DNA from: Acinetobacter lanii | GTDB taxonomy: Bacteria > Pseudomonadota > Gammaproteobacteria > Pseudomonadales > Moraxellaceae | Direction: 5' to 3' | Length of the DNA: 64,000 nucleotides | Assembly: GCF_011578285.1 (NCBI RefSeq) | Contig: NZ_CP049916.1 | Location: 2,232,001-2,296,000, forward strand | Shown: in pieces, positions 53,973-63,513 of the stretch | Position numbering within the stretch: position 1 is the stretch's first letter | Layout of the letters: the number at the start of each line of letters is the position of its first letter | Notes under the pieces: model-generated | What the model was told of the DNA's origin: nothing | Databases searched by the model: none | The model's input: only the letters and a program-made list of their open reading frames with translations | Translations under genes and position numbers: made by a program

Positions 53973-55439
53973 ATGAATCTGCCCATGCAACTGATTTGGT
54001 TTAGACAAGATTTAAGAATACACGACCAAACCTCGCTTTGGCATGCCACCCAAGCCGGTCAAACTGTAGCGGTGGTGATGTTATCGCCCGGGCAATGGCT
54101 ATTGCATGATGATGCACCCATCAAAATCGATTTTTATTTAAGACAATTACAACAACTTAAACAGCAACTTGATGCGCTTAATATTCCGCTGCTCATTGAA
54201 ACTGTGCCCTTATGGAAAGATATTCCAGATTCGATGCTCAAGCTATGCCAACAGTTTAAGATTGAAAAATTGCATGCCAATATTGAAGCGGGCGTCAATG
54301 AACAACAACGAGATGCACAGGTTGCAGCGATTTTATATCAACATCAGATCGCCACTGAATTTTATCTCGATCGAACGCTGTTTCCTTTAGGCAATATTCG
54401 CAACCAATCCAATGCCCCCTATCAAGTGTTTGGTGCATTTAAGAAACGCTGTTATGAACATTTAAGTCTATCATTACCGAGTTGTCTGCCTGCCCCTGAA
54501 GCACAGCCTGCTATCAACACACTTGAGTTCAATATTTCTGAATTTTCGACTTCCATTCCCTGTGTACAGACGTTCTATCCTGATTTCACAGCTCCTGCAT
54601 CGATGTGGACAGTGGGTGAAGCACACGCTTTTGCGCTACTGGATGAATTTTTAGATGAGCATGTCCGTCATTATCCGACTGAGCGTGACTATCCACATCT
54701 TCAAGGCACCAGTCAGCTTTCAGCCTATTTAAATATGGGTGTTTTATCGATTCGTCAATGTGTCAATGCCCTGTTTAGAGAACAACATGGACAGCTTGAT
54801 TTTGAACATACAGGTCAACAGATCTGGCTGGATGAATTGTTGTGGCGCGAGTTTTATCAGCACATTTTGCATGACTTTCCTCGCGTATCCAAACATTTGC
54901 CCTTTCGCTTAAATACCCAAAAAGTGGCTTGGCGATCTTTAGCAGATCCCATTGTGGCAGATGACTTTCAAGCGTGGAAACAGGCTCAAACTGGCATTCC
55001 GATTGTGGATGCAGGCATGCGTCAAATGTTAGCCACCGGTTGGATGCATAATCGGGTACGCATGATCGTGGCGATGTTTTTGAGTAAAAATTTACTGATC
55101 GATTGGCGTTTGGGTGAACAGTGGTTTATGCAACATCTGATTGACGGTGACTTAGCTGCCAATAATGGTGGCTGGCAATGGTGTGCCTCGACCGGAACGG
55201 ATTCTGTGCCCTATTTCCGCGTGTTTAATCCTGTTAGTCAGTCACAGAAATTTGATGCCAATGGTGACTATATTCGGACATGGGTGCCAGAACTGGCAGG
55301 TTTGGATGCAAAAAGTATTCATGCACCTTATGCAAAAAATCCTAATTTAAACTTGAATTATCCTAAGCCGGTTGTGGACTTAAAAATGAGTCGTATAAGG
55401 GCGATTGAGGCGTTTAAAAATGCTCAAGGCAAGATTTGA
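53973..55439 (+). CDS. phrB: Deoxyribodipyrimidine photolyase
   Basis: Class I DNA photolyase of 488 residues that reverses cyclobutane pyrimidine dimers using blue light and FADH. The N-terminal alpha/beta domain begins LIWFRQDLRIHDQTSLW, typical for antenna binding. The FAD domain carries TSQLSAYLNMGVLSIR, WLDELLWREFYQHIL, GWMHNRVRMIVAMFLSKNLL and ANNGGWQWCASTGTD with the conserved Trp residues. ATG 53973 is taken as start, but ATG 53985 (MQLIWFRQD) fits the family as well; neither has a strong ribosome site. Confidence 0.93.
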   Translation: MNLPMQLIWFRQDLRIHDQTSLWHATQAGQTVAVVMLSPGQWLLHDDAPIKIDFYLRQLQQLKQQLDALNIPLLIETVPLWKDIPDSMLKLCQQFKIEKLHANIEAGVNEQQRDAQVAAILYQHQIATEFYLDRTLFPLGNIRNQSNAPYQVFGAFKKRCYEHLSLSLPSCLPAPEAQPAINTLEFNISEFSTSIPCVQTFYPDFTAPASMWTVGEAHAFALLDEFLDEHVRHYPTERDYPHLQGTSQLSAYLNMGVLSIRQCVNALFREQHGQLDFEHTGQQIWLDELLWREFYQHILHDFPRVSKHLPFRLNTQKVAWRSLADPIVADDFQAWKQAQTGIPIVDAGMRQMLATGWMHNRVRMIVAMFLSKNLLIDWRLGEQWFMQHLIDGDLAANNGGWQWCASTGTDSVPYFRVFNPVSQSQKFDANGDYIRTWVPELAGLDAKSIHAPYAKNPNLNLNYPKPVVDLKMSRIRAIEAFKNAQGKI

Positions 55440-55471
55440 GAAATTGATCTTGATTATTCAACTGATGACTA

Positions 55472-56044
55472 TCAGCATAAGCATTTGTCTTTAAAAGGTG
55501 CTGAACCACTTTTTTTTACTTTTTCTTTAGTAAGTAGAAGATCTTTAAGCAATATATAATAGGCTTCCGCGATATGTTTGATTACAGGATCAAATGAAAA
55601 CCTTTCCTCTTCTATACAAGCCCGTAGATCAGGAGCTAATTCATTTAAATTAAATGAAGATTGCCTCAGTTTTAGCTGAATATGATCTACAAGCTCTTCA
55701 AAACATTCCTGATGATTTTGATTAAGAAAATATTCAATATAGTTCAATAGTGGAATCCTTAATTCTTCCCCATTGACGTCAATACGTTCTAACCAATTTA
55801 AGGTGACCTGAGACGTAAGTAACGATCTTTCAAATGTTTTTCTCTTTTGAAAATTGATGCACGAGCGAACAATTGCATAAAATGGTAAAAATAAAAAGCG
55901 TAATGCGATACTTATCACCATGCCGATACGTGGATCATTAAAAATAAAGAATGAGAGAACCAAAATTGTAAAATAAACAATGATTATCATTACATTTTTT
56001 ACTTTAGACCATCGCTTAACCACAATTTTCGAATGACCTTGCAT
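55472..56044 (-). CDS. Two-TM protein of unknown function, related to the C-terminus of the HD protein
   Basis: A 190-residue protein. Two hydrophobic helices span about 18-36 and 40-59, and the rest is a cytosolic helical module. That module (LRIPLLNYIEYFLNQNHQE then FNLNELAPDL and IAEAYYILLKD) aligns with the last 120 residues of the HD protein encoded just upstream (LRVPLLIYVIYLIDKFSCD, FDLNMVDASL, ISETFYSLLDH). I know no family for it. The gene follows the HD gene by 43 bp on the same strand, so they are probably cotranscribed. The frame looks intact and ends with Cys-Leu-Cys. Confidence 0.72.
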   Translation of the reverse strand: MQGHSKIVVKRWSKVKNVMIIIVYFTILVLSFFIFNDPRIGMVISIALRFLFLPFYAIVRSCINFQKRKTFERSLLTSQVTLNWLERIDVNGEELRIPLLNYIEYFLNQNHQECFEELVDHIQLKLRQSSFNLNELAPDLRACIEEERFSFDPVIKHIAEAYYILLKDLLLTKEKVKKSGSAPFKDKCLC

Positions 56045-56087
56045 AGTTATTATCTCAATGTGTATTCGGTCTTTATACGTCTTTGAA

Positions 56088-57416
56088 TTATGATTTTAAC
56101 AGTATCAAGTCATATAAATGCTTATCTTCGAATGCAATCTCATGATCTAAAAGGCTATAAAATGTTTCTGAGATATTCTGCATAATCAATTGAATGTTTT
56201 CTGAATCAATCGATTGATCATTCAAAAGATCAGATAAAATCCTCGCTATTTGAGCTATATTAGGGCTTTGTTCAGAATAAGCCTCTCCAATCTTTTCCAT
56301 TAAACTCGCATCTACCATATTTAGATCGAATTGTTTATTACCCATTTTTTGAGTAATTAAAATGGCAACCTCTCGCAATGAATCACAAGAAAATTTATCG
56401 ATTAAATAGATAACATAAATCAGTAACGGCACTCTTAATGGTTCATAAGCTTTGACATGATTAAGAAGCGTATATGTGTGAACAAAAGCCTTTGACTTGC
56501 TGTGATCGAGTTGTAAAGTTATCTGTTTTGATTTCTTCTTAAAGTAAATATAACCTATCATAACGAGCAAAATGCAAACAAACAGAGCCATGAAACGATT
56601 CGAAATCAAATCAGTCATAGCTGCTAATACAATGCCTATAAGTAGATACAAGATCATTTCGTTCAAGCACTGGACAAATTCTGCTTTCAATAATTTCTTT
56701 CCGGCAATTTTCTTGTTAGCGCTCTGTGTTTTAAATTTTTCTAACGTTTGGATTGCAGGTAAATTTTCAATCTGAATATAAGCTGACAGATTTTTTCTTG
56801 CATTAAACTCGAATAAATCTTGAAAATACGCCGTTTGATATAAGGGCTGCATGTCAAAAAACTGCTTGAGCACAGCGCTTCGCTTATCCGCATAAACCTG
56901 CTTATCTACCCAAGCATACTCAGATTGAATCTGTTGTTGATACTGTAGAAAACGTAAACTCGAACTGCCTAAAATCGCTAAATCAATATCAAGCAAAGTA
57001 TTTAGATCAGCATCTAAACTCGGTTGATGCTGTTGAGTCGCGATAATCCATTGATAGACTTTTTCAAGCTGACCCGGATGCAAAAAATCAGCACAATGCG
57101 CCATCATCACTTCAGCACTGCGCTGTTCATTGTCTGATGACTTCGGATCATAAATCACATCATGGAACCAAATTGCACTTTGTACTGCGATTGGATCACT
57201 CAGTTCATGCTCAACCTTATAAAATAAATCCAGACATTCAACGATATGTTGAACAGTGTGATATGCCCGTTGAGGCTCAGTATATGCCGTGAATAACACA
57301 GCATAAATGGTTTCACGCTGTTGATCAGTGAGTTCAACTAGATTGGAAAATGCCCACCAAAAGTCGTGGAAAGGCTCACTAAAAGCATGGATATCAGTTG
57401 TCGCTGAATCTTTCAT
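56088..57416 (-). CDS. HD-superfamily phosphohydrolase fused to a two-TM helical module
   Basis: A 442-residue protein with two parts. Residues about 12-210 match the predicted HD phosphohydrolases of COG4339: AYHTVQHIVECLDLF (His53, His57), AIWFHDVIYDP (His85, Asp86) and LLDIDLAILG (Asp144) supply the metal ligands, and EPQRAYHTVQH is typical. Usual members are about 200 residues and stop there. Here two membrane helices follow (about 255-270 and 275-292), then a helical cytosolic module (about 310-440) that resembles the neighbouring 190-residue protein. The enzyme part probably hydrolyses a nucleotide or phosphate ester; what the membrane part does is unknown. Confidence 0.75.
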   Translation of the reverse strand: MKDSATTDIHAFSEPFHDFWWAFSNLVELTDQQRETIYAVLFTAYTEPQRAYHTVQHIVECLDLFYKVEHELSDPIAVQSAIWFHDVIYDPKSSDNEQRSAEVMMAHCADFLHPGQLEKVYQWIIATQQHQPSLDADLNTLLDIDLAILGSSSLRFLQYQQQIQSEYAWVDKQVYADKRSAVLKQFFDMQPLYQTAYFQDLFEFNARKNLSAYIQIENLPAIQTLEKFKTQSANKKIAGKKLLKAEFVQCLNEMILYLLIGIVLAAMTDLISNRFMALFVCILLVMIGYIYFKKKSKQITLQLDHSKSKAFVHTYTLLNHVKAYEPLRVPLLIYVIYLIDKFSCDSLREVAILITQKMGNKQFDLNMVDASLMEKIGEAYSEQSPNIAQIARILSDLLNDQSIDSENIQLIMQNISETFYSLLDHEIAFEDKHLYDLILLKS

Positions 57417-57450
57417 TGAGCACCTCCATCAGCAAACTTCAATTCAATGA

Positions 57451-58230
57451 CTAAGCTGCTTGCTCATCACGTTTAAACACCAACTCACCGTTCAATGAGC
57501 TTTCAGCATCAAAATAATAACCATCGCTATTAAATGATTTTAGATCTTCAGCACGTTCAAGCTTATGTTCAATGATGTAACGTGCCATGAGGCCACGGGC
57601 TTTTTTGGCATAAAAACTGATGACTTTATATTTGCCATTCTTTTGATCCAGAAACACAGGTTTGATAATTTCGGCTTTGAGTTTCTTTTCATTCACCGAT
57701 TTATAGTATTCGTCAGAGGCAAGATTGACCAGTAGTCTAGATTCAGTTTCAGCCAAATCTGCATTGATCAGATTAGTAATGTTCTCTCCCCAAAAGGCGT
57801 ATAAATTCGCCCCTACTGGATTCGCCAGTTTTGTGCCCATCTCCAAGCGATATGGCATCATCAAGTCCAAAGGACGTAATAGACCATAAAGACCCGACAA
57901 CATACGCACATGTTGTTGTGCAAATTGAAGCTCATCATCCGCCAAAGCATACGCATCTAAGCCGGTATAGACATCACCTTTAAATGCAAATAACGCCTGA
58001 CGTGCATTGGAAAAATTAAAATCCGCTTGCCAATCATTGAATCGTGCCACATTCAGCTGTGCAATCTTTTCACTAACGCTCATCAGTTGAGCAATTTCAG
58101 AGACTGACAGTTTTTTGGCAACGTCAATTAGTTGTTGCGATTGTTGCAATAATCGAGGAAAAGTGTGGCGATCTGTCGGAAGGGGGGATTCATAATCCAA
58201 CGTCTTGGCTGGTGAAATTAACGCGAGCAT
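57451..58230 (-). CDS. yaaA: Peroxide stress protein YaaA
   Basis: A 259-residue DUF328 protein. It starts [18 protein letters not shown], with [26 protein letters not shown] and [34 protein letters not shown] family sequence. In E. coli YaaA lowers free iron during peroxide stress and binds DNA. ATG 58230 is the family start, with AGG upstream; the frame extends seven codons further. It lies 34 bp after the HD gene's start region on the same strand and may be read with it. Confidence 0.93.
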   Translation of the reverse strand: MLALISPAKTLDYESPLPTDRHTFPRLLQQSQQLIDVAKKLSVSEIAQLMSVSEKIAQLNVARFNDWQADFNFSNARQALFAFKGDVYTGLDAYALADDELQFAQQHVRMLSGLYGLLRPLDLMMPYRLEMGTKLANPVGANLYAFWGENITNLINADLAETESRLLVNLASDEYYKSVNEKKLKAEIIKPVFLDQKNGKYKVISFYAKKARGLMARYIIEHKLERAEDLKSFNSDGYYFDAESSLNGELVFKRDEQAA

Positions 58231-58355
58231 AAAAACCTGATCAAAAAACAATGAATTAAACTATAACAGCGAGCTTATTTTATTACCAATTGTGTTTTTT
58301 TATCGTATTGATTGTAAAATACTCAATCTTTCCCTGCATCATCATCGGTATTGTT

Positions 58356-58985
58356 ATGTCTGAACAGTTGTTCATTCAAGGGCCTGTTGGCAAAATTGAA
58401 GTTTTTGTTGACTACCCTCAGGGCGAAGTGAAAGGATTTGCTGTCGTTTGTCACCCTCATCCCTTACAAGGTGGCACCCCCCAACATAAGGTTCCCGCAC
58501 TTCTTGCTCAGATCTTAACTGAAGAAGGTTGCATCGTTTATCGTCCAAGTTTCCGTGGCTCAGGCCAAAGTGAAGGCATTCATGATGAAGGCTTTGGGGA
58601 AACGGATGATATTTTAGAAGTGATTCGTCAAGTGCGTATGACGCATGTCGGTCTGCCTTTTTATGCAGGTGGTTTTAGCTTTGGCGCACATGTCATGGCA
58701 AAAAGCTATCATGCTTTACCCGATGAACTCAAACCCAAACAATTGGTGCTTTTTGGTTTACCGACGGCTACGGTTCAGGGCTTACGTCATTACGTTACCC
58801 CTGCCATTAAAGGCGACATCTTGTTTATTCATGGTGAAGCGGATGATGTTACTTTACTGTCAGATTTGATTGAATGGGCAAAGCCGCAGCGCCATATTTT
58901 GACAGTATTGCCGGGTGCCAATCATTTCTTTACCGGATATTTAAAGCATTTAAAAATTGCACTACATCGTTTCTTGGTGATCTAG
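58356..58985 (+). CDS. Alpha/beta hydrolase (COG2945 type)
   Basis: Cytosolic alpha/beta-hydrolase of 209 residues. VVCHPHPLQGGTPQHK supplies the oxyanion region, FRGSGQSEGIHDEGFGETDD is typical of COG2945, the nucleophile elbow is GGFSFGAHV (Gly-x-Ser-x-Gly), and the acid and base are in HGEADDVT and LPGANHFF. Substrate unknown. The frame begins at 58290, but ATG 58356 (MSEQLFIQGPVG) matches the family start and avoids a hydrophobic leader with no family support. Confidence 0.88.
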   Translation: MSEQLFIQGPVGKIEVFVDYPQGEVKGFAVVCHPHPLQGGTPQHKVPALLAQILTEEGCIVYRPSFRGSGQSEGIHDEGFGETDDILEVIRQVRMTHVGLPFYAGGFSFGAHVMAKSYHALPDELKPKQLVLFGLPTATVQGLRHYVTPAIKGDILFIHGEADDVTLLSDLIEWAKPQRHILTVLPGANHFFTGYLKHLKIALHRFLVI

Positions 58986-59012
58986 TTCAAAGCTTTCGTT
59001 ACCTAAACGTAA

Positions 59013-59044
59013 TAAAAAAAAACAGCCCGATGTGGCTGTTTTTT
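59013..59044. terminator. Bidirectional intrinsic terminator
   Basis: AAAAACAGCC-cgatgt-GGCTGTTTTT between the convergent hydrolase gene and the small gene at 59067. Confidence 0.87.
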
Positions 59045-59066
59045 TATTGATCACTTCAATATCAAT

Positions 59067-59444
59067 TTAGCCTTTCCAGCTAAATTCACTAAAATGCGCA
59101 TCTTGCTTTAAGGTGTCTTCAACAGCCTGTGCCAATTGTTTAATCACACTTTGGGTTTCAATTTTTTCAAACCAATCTTGTTCTTCATTGGCATGTGCGC
59201 TAATTTCACAGACCAACACGCCATCTTTATTTTTGAGGCTACAGTTCACACCCAGCTCAATCGGATTATCTTCAACCTGTATCGCCAATTGCTCATTGGC
59301 TGACTGCACATTCCCCATTTTAAAGCCATGTTCAACTAACTTTTTAGACAGCAGTTCCGTCACATAGCCTTGCGTTACATGGCACACATTCTCCTGTGAA
59401 TGATCATGCTCACGACAGTCTGCGGTAAATTGTAATTTTCTCAT
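59067..59444 (-). CDS. Small protein of unknown function
   Basis: A 125-residue protein starting MRKLQFTADCREHDHSQENV at ATG 59444, where GGGAAAG gives a ribosome site; the open frame extends further but crosses a terminator hairpin. No signal peptide or membrane helix. The sequence alternates amphipathic strands and helices (TQGYVTELLSKKLVEHGFKMG; LGVNCSLKNKDGVLVCEIS), with a short Cys/His stretch near the N-terminus (CREHDHSQENVCH) that might bind metal. I do not recognise a family. Confidence 0.68.
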   Translation of the reverse strand: MRKLQFTADCREHDHSQENVCHVTQGYVTELLSKKLVEHGFKMGNVQSANEQLAIQVEDNPIELGVNCSLKNKDGVLVCEISAHANEEQDWFEKIETQSVIKQLAQAVEDTLKQDAHFSEFSWKG

Positions 59445-59492
59445 TGCATCTTTCCCAAGGCTTTTTATTCTCTCGCTTGAGCATAAGCAATA

Positions 59493-59524
59493 AATACAAA
59501 ACAGCCAAGCATTTCGCTTGGCTG
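59493..59524 (-). terminator. Intrinsic terminator after tyrA-aroA
   Basis: CAGCCAAGC/GCTTGGCTG stem, followed on the minus strand by TTTTGTATTTATT. Confidence 0.75.
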
Positions 59525-59586
59525 AATCGTTGAAATTTTGACTATTTTTGTGACTGTATTCAATTAACAATCAATAACAAGCCAAT

Positions 59587-61839
59587 TTAATCCAATTCAG
59601 AAACCTGAATCTTTAAACCCGCTTGCTCAGTCAGTGCTGTAAATGTTGGGAAACTGGTGGCAACGGTTTCAGTCCCTACAATTTTAATCTCGCCTGAAGT
59701 ACGTAAGCCTGCCATCGCAAAACTCATGGCAATACGATGGTCATGATGTGATTCGATCTCACCGCCATTAAAGATGGGTGACCAATCGCCTGATTTGCCT
59801 TTACCTTGAATGATGATGCCATCTTCAGTCGGTGTACAGTCAATCCCCATGGTTTTTAAACCATCTGCCATGACTTGAATACGATCAGATTCTTTGACAC
59901 GAAGCTCAGCAGCACCGGTTAAAATGGTTTGACCTTCGGCACATGCAGCTGCAATGAACAATGCTGGGAATTCATCAATCGCCAAGGGCACTTGATCTTC
60001 AGGCATATGAATGCCTTTTAAGGTACGTGAGCCTTTAATGCGAATATCTGCAATCGGTTCACCACCAGCAATGCGTTCATTTTCAACCGTTAAGTCTGCA
60101 CCCATTTGCTTTAAGATTTCAATCACACCAGTACGGGTTGGATTAATTCCGACTGCTTCAAGGGTGACATCAGAACCTTCCGTAATCGCAGCACCGACCA
60201 TAAAGAACGCAGCCGATGAAATATCGGAAGGGACTTGGATGTTGGTGCCGACCAACTTACCACCACCTTGCAGTGAAATACGATTGCCTTCGGTTTTGAC
60301 TTCATAGCCAAAGGCACGCAACATGCGTTCAGAGTGGTCACGGGTCGGTTCAGGTTCAGTGACTGAGGTTTCACCCTCCGCCCACAAACCTGCCAATAAA
60401 ATGCCTGATTTCACTTGTGCAGAAGCCATCGGTAAATCGTAGTGAATGCCTTTTAAAGCTTGATTCCCTGAAATCGACACAGGCGGTGTACCGCGTTCAC
60501 CTGTAGTCTGAATCTGCGCACCCATTTGACGTAGTGGTTTGGCAATACGTTCCATTGGACGTTTCGACAGTGAAGCATCACCAGTCATCACAGAATCAAA
60601 TTGCTGTGCAGACAGCATGCCTGAAAGCAGGCGCATTGATGTGCCGGAGTTGCCCATATACAACTCACCTTTCGGTGCTTTTAAGCCATGCATCCCCACG
60701 CCGTGAATGGTGACTTCGCCATCTTTCGGTCCTTCAATATTTACCCCCATGGCACGGAAAGCTTGCAGGGTTGCCAATGCATCTTCACCTTCCAAGAAAC
60801 CGGTGACATGCGTGGTACCTTCTGCAATCGCGCCAAACATGATCGAGCGATGTGACACAGATTTGTCGCCCGGTACGGTAAATGTCCCTTTGAAAGTATG
60901 TGCACCCGGCAAAATCGTAAATTGTTGTGTCACTTTATTGTTCTCCATCAAGGGCTTCTTAGCGAGCATATGATTGAAATGCTGACGTGCGGCTTGCGCA
61001 TGCCCAAGCAATCCCATCAATGCATGTGAATCTTCATTTTCAATCAGGTTTTTTAAAGTCGCCAGTTGTGCTTCAAAGCCATCAACTGCATTTAAAATGG
61101 CTTTCTTATTGGCAAAGAATATGTCATGCCACATTTGTGGATCACTGGCTGCAATCCGTGAGAAATCTCGGAAGCCGCCTGCGGCATAACGGAAAATGTC
61201 GAGGTTGTCTTCACGATTGGCCAGTTGTTCAACTAAGTTGAATGCCATCAAATGCGGTAAATGACTGGTATGCGCCAACACTTCATCGTGCTTTTCCACA
61301 TCCATGCAAATCACTTCGGCTTTGGCATATTCCCATAAGCGAATCAGCTTTTGTACCGCCCAATCTGCACTACTCGGCAGTGGCGTCAAAATCACTTTGT
61401 GATTGGCAAATAAGTCGACTTTGCCTGCGTGCACACCCGTGTGTTCTGCCCCTGCAATCGGATGTCCGGGGACAAAACCTTCAGGTAAACGCGCACCAAA
61501 CACGGCTTTGGCGGCATCCACCACATTGCCTTTGGTACTTCCGACATCAGTGATGATGGTTTTTTCAGACAAATGTGGCTTGATGACGTCTAAGATATGT
61601 TGTGTGGCACGTACCGGTAGTGCCAGCACCACCAAATCCGCTTCTTGAACAGCATCAATGGGGTCATGAAAGCCCGCACTAATCAGCCCCAAGCTAAGCG
61701 CATCATCCAAAGTCTTTTGCGAACGCGTTGAAGCCACGACTGTTTTCGCCAGTCCTTCAGCAGCAATCACACGGGCTAGACTTGAACCAATCAGCCCAAG
61801 TCCAATAAACGCCACTTTTTGAAATAAAGGTTGAGTCAT
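59587..61839 (-). CDS. tyrA-aroA: Bifunctional prephenate dehydrogenase / EPSP synthase
   Basis: A natural fusion of 750 residues in aromatic amino acid synthesis. Residues 1-290 are TyrA (VAFIGLGLIGSSLARVIAAEG Rossmann motif; GHPIAGAEHTGVHAG), which oxidises prephenate to 4-hydroxyphenylpyruvate. Residues about 305-750 are AroA, starting FTVPGDKSVSHRSIMFGAIAEG, with MGNSGTSMRLLSGML and HDHRIAMSFAMAGL; it makes 5-enolpyruvylshikimate-3-phosphate. The linker is about 15 residues and the frame is continuous. This fusion is known in Acinetobacter and relatives. It begins 15 bp after pheA, so both belong to one operon. Confidence 0.96.
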   Translation of the reverse strand: MTQPLFQKVAFIGLGLIGSSLARVIAAEGLAKTVVASTRSQKTLDDALSLGLISAGFHDPIDAVQEADLVVLALPVRATQHILDVIKPHLSEKTIITDVGSTKGNVVDAAKAVFGARLPEGFVPGHPIAGAEHTGVHAGKVDLFANHKVILTPLPSSADWAVQKLIRLWEYAKAEVICMDVEKHDEVLAHTSHLPHLMAFNLVEQLANREDNLDIFRYAAGGFRDFSRIAASDPQMWHDIFFANKKAILNAVDGFEAQLATLKNLIENEDSHALMGLLGHAQAARQHFNHMLAKKPLMENNKVTQQFTILPGAHTFKGTFTVPGDKSVSHRSIMFGAIAEGTTHVTGFLEGEDALATLQAFRAMGVNIEGPKDGEVTIHGVGMHGLKAPKGELYMGNSGTSMRLLSGMLSAQQFDSVMTGDASLSKRPMERIAKPLRQMGAQIQTTGERGTPPVSISGNQALKGIHYDLPMASAQVKSGILLAGLWAEGETSVTEPEPTRDHSERMLRAFGYEVKTEGNRISLQGGGKLVGTNIQVPSDISSAAFFMVGAAITEGSDVTLEAVGINPTRTGVIEILKQMGADLTVENERIAGGEPIADIRIKGSRTLKGIHMPEDQVPLAIDEFPALFIAAACAEGQTILTGAAELRVKESDRIQVMADGLKTMGIDCTPTEDGIIIQGKGKSGDWSPIFNGGEIESHHDHRIAMSFAMAGLRTSGEIKIVGTETVATSFPTFTALTEQAGLKIQVSELD

Positions 61840-61854
61840 GTTTCAGATCAAACC

Positions 61855-62964
61855 TTAAAGTACAGCGACAGGGTAAGAACCCAAAACACGAACTTCTTTC
61901 ACCAGTGGACGGATTTCTTCAATCGCTGCTTTGACATTGTCTTGTGCCACATGGCCTTCTAAATCAATAAAGAACACATAGGCCCATTTTTCAGGTAAGG
62001 CAGGACGGGTTTCAATACTGGTTAAGCTGATGTTATGTTTGGCAAACGGTGCCAAAATTTCAAGCAATGCCCCGGCACGATCATGTGCAGAAATCAATAA
62101 TGAGGTTTTATCATTACCACTTTCAGGCACTTTTTCACGACCAATCACCAAGAAACGGGTGGTATTTTCAGGATTATCTTCGATGTTGCCATGTAAAATT
62201 TCTAGGTCGTACAAGCTTGCCGCGGTTTCAGAAGCAATGGCTGCTGAGTGCCATTCGTTACGAATACGGCGTGCAGCTTCTGCATTTGAACTCATGGCTA
62301 CACGTTCAACCCCCGGATAATGGGCATCAAGCCAACCCCGGCACTGCGCCAAAGTTTGCTGATGTGCATAAATCTGTTTAATGCTGTCTTTACGTGTATT
62401 TGAAGAGATTAAGAATTGGTGATGAATACGCAATTCCACTTCACCAATCACATTTAAATGCGAGGTTTTAAAACAGTCTAAAGTATGGTTCACCACCCCT
62501 TCAGATGAGTTTTCAACCGGCACTAAACCATAGTGTGCAGAACCTGCTTCCACTTCACGGAACACTTCATCAATGGTTGGCAGTGGACGAATCACCGCAT
62601 CTTGACCAAAATGTTTCAGTACCGCTGAATGGGTATACGTTCCCACAGGGCCCAAAAATGCAATGCTTTGTGGGGCTTCTAAGGCCAAACATGCCGACAT
62701 AATTTCACGGAACAAACGTGCCATGGTGGTGTCAGACAATGGACCTTCATTACGCTCCATAACATTACGTAAAACTTGTGCTTCACGCTCAGGACGATAA
62801 AACAGTGGATTTTCTTCAGAGGCAAATTTGGCTTTTGCAACAGCTTCAGCCAAACGTGCACGACGATTGATGAGTTGTTGTAATTGTTGGTCGACAGAGT
62901 CAATATCTTGACGGATTTGCGCTAAATCTAAAGAATTCGTAGTGTTTTGATCATCGTTGATCAT
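61855..62964 (-). CDS. pheA: Bifunctional chorismate mutase / prephenate dehydratase (P-protein)
   Basis: A 369-residue enzyme committing chorismate to phenylalanine. The N-terminal chorismate mutase (about 12-95) has IRQDIDSVDQQLQQLINRRA and later LFREIMSACLALE. Prephenate dehydratase (about 100-280) opens IAFLGPVGTYTHSA and has ENSSEGVVNHTLD and NTTRFLVIG. The C-terminal ACT domain (LISAHDRAGALLEILAPFA, then SIETRPALP) should give phenylalanine feedback. The start at ATG 62964 (MINDDQNTTNS) has AGGGCG upstream; the open frame reaches 63006. First gene of the pheA-tyrA/aroA operon. Confidence 0.95.
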   Translation of the reverse strand: MINDDQNTTNSLDLAQIRQDIDSVDQQLQQLINRRARLAEAVAKAKFASEENPLFYRPEREAQVLRNVMERNEGPLSDTTMARLFREIMSACLALEAPQSIAFLGPVGTYTHSAVLKHFGQDAVIRPLPTIDEVFREVEAGSAHYGLVPVENSSEGVVNHTLDCFKTSHLNVIGEVELRIHHQFLISSNTRKDSIKQIYAHQQTLAQCRGWLDAHYPGVERVAMSSNAEAARRIRNEWHSAAIASETAASLYDLEILHGNIEDNPENTTRFLVIGREKVPESGNDKTSLLISAHDRAGALLEILAPFAKHNISLTSIETRPALPEKWAYVFFIDLEGHVAQDNVKAAIEEIRPLVKEVRVLGSYPVAVL

Positions 62965-63183
62965 TGTTATTTCGCCCTGCAAAAAAGGATGTGAACAGTA
63001 TAACAATAGTTAGCTTTGAAATGTTAAGCAACAAGACTTTGTGGGAGAGCGTGTTAAAAATATACAGTTGATTTATTCATCAATTTTTTTAATGAGACAG
63101 CAATCTTAAAGTTTGCTTTTATATTTTTTTGATACTTCATTTGGTCTGATTTTTTACACACTCAAGATTTATTCTAGAACTCA

Positions 63184-63462
63184 TTAGAACCGTAGTTCAG
63201 GCTTAAAAAGACCAACAACAAACCAAAGACTAGAAAAAATCCAGATGATTAAAATATAGAGTCGAATTTGCTCAGCATTCCAATCCCAAGTGATCCAACC
63301 TAAAGTCAATGCAGATTTTAATCCCACTAACCACTTTGCCCCACCCCAAGATAAAATCCATTTATACAATAAGGACTGTACAGCATACTGAATAATCCAT
63401 GCAATTAGACTCAAGAGATCACCATTTGCTTCTGAATCAACATCATTTGAGATTCCCCTCAT
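63184..63462 (-). CDS. Small putative membrane protein
   Basis: A 92-residue protein with two hydrophobic stretches (LLSLIAWIIQYAVQSLLYKWI at about 17-36 and IRLYILIIWIFSSLWFVVGLF near the C-terminus), rich in Trp. I do not recognise a family. ATG 63462 has no clear ribosome site, and composition is A+T-rich, so it may be a real but poorly expressed gene or a decaying one. Confidence 0.42.
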   Translation of the reverse strand: MRGISNDVDSEANGDLLSLIAWIIQYAVQSLLYKWILSWGGAKWLVGLKSALTLGWITWDWNAEQIRLYILIIWIFSSLWFVVGLFKPELRF

Positions 63463-63513
63463 CAAATACGATTCTAACGATCGATTTAATGAGGAGAGTC
63501 TGCATATGAGACA

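Noticed and set aside
56088..57416. The HD protein as a frameshifted or chimeric assembly of two genes
   Set aside because: The frame is continuous with uniform composition, and the C-terminal part resembles the downstream protein, so a real fusion is more likely.
59587..61839. tyrA-aroA fusion as a sequencing artefact or novelty
   Set aside because: The frame is continuous and this fusion is already known in Acinetobacter.
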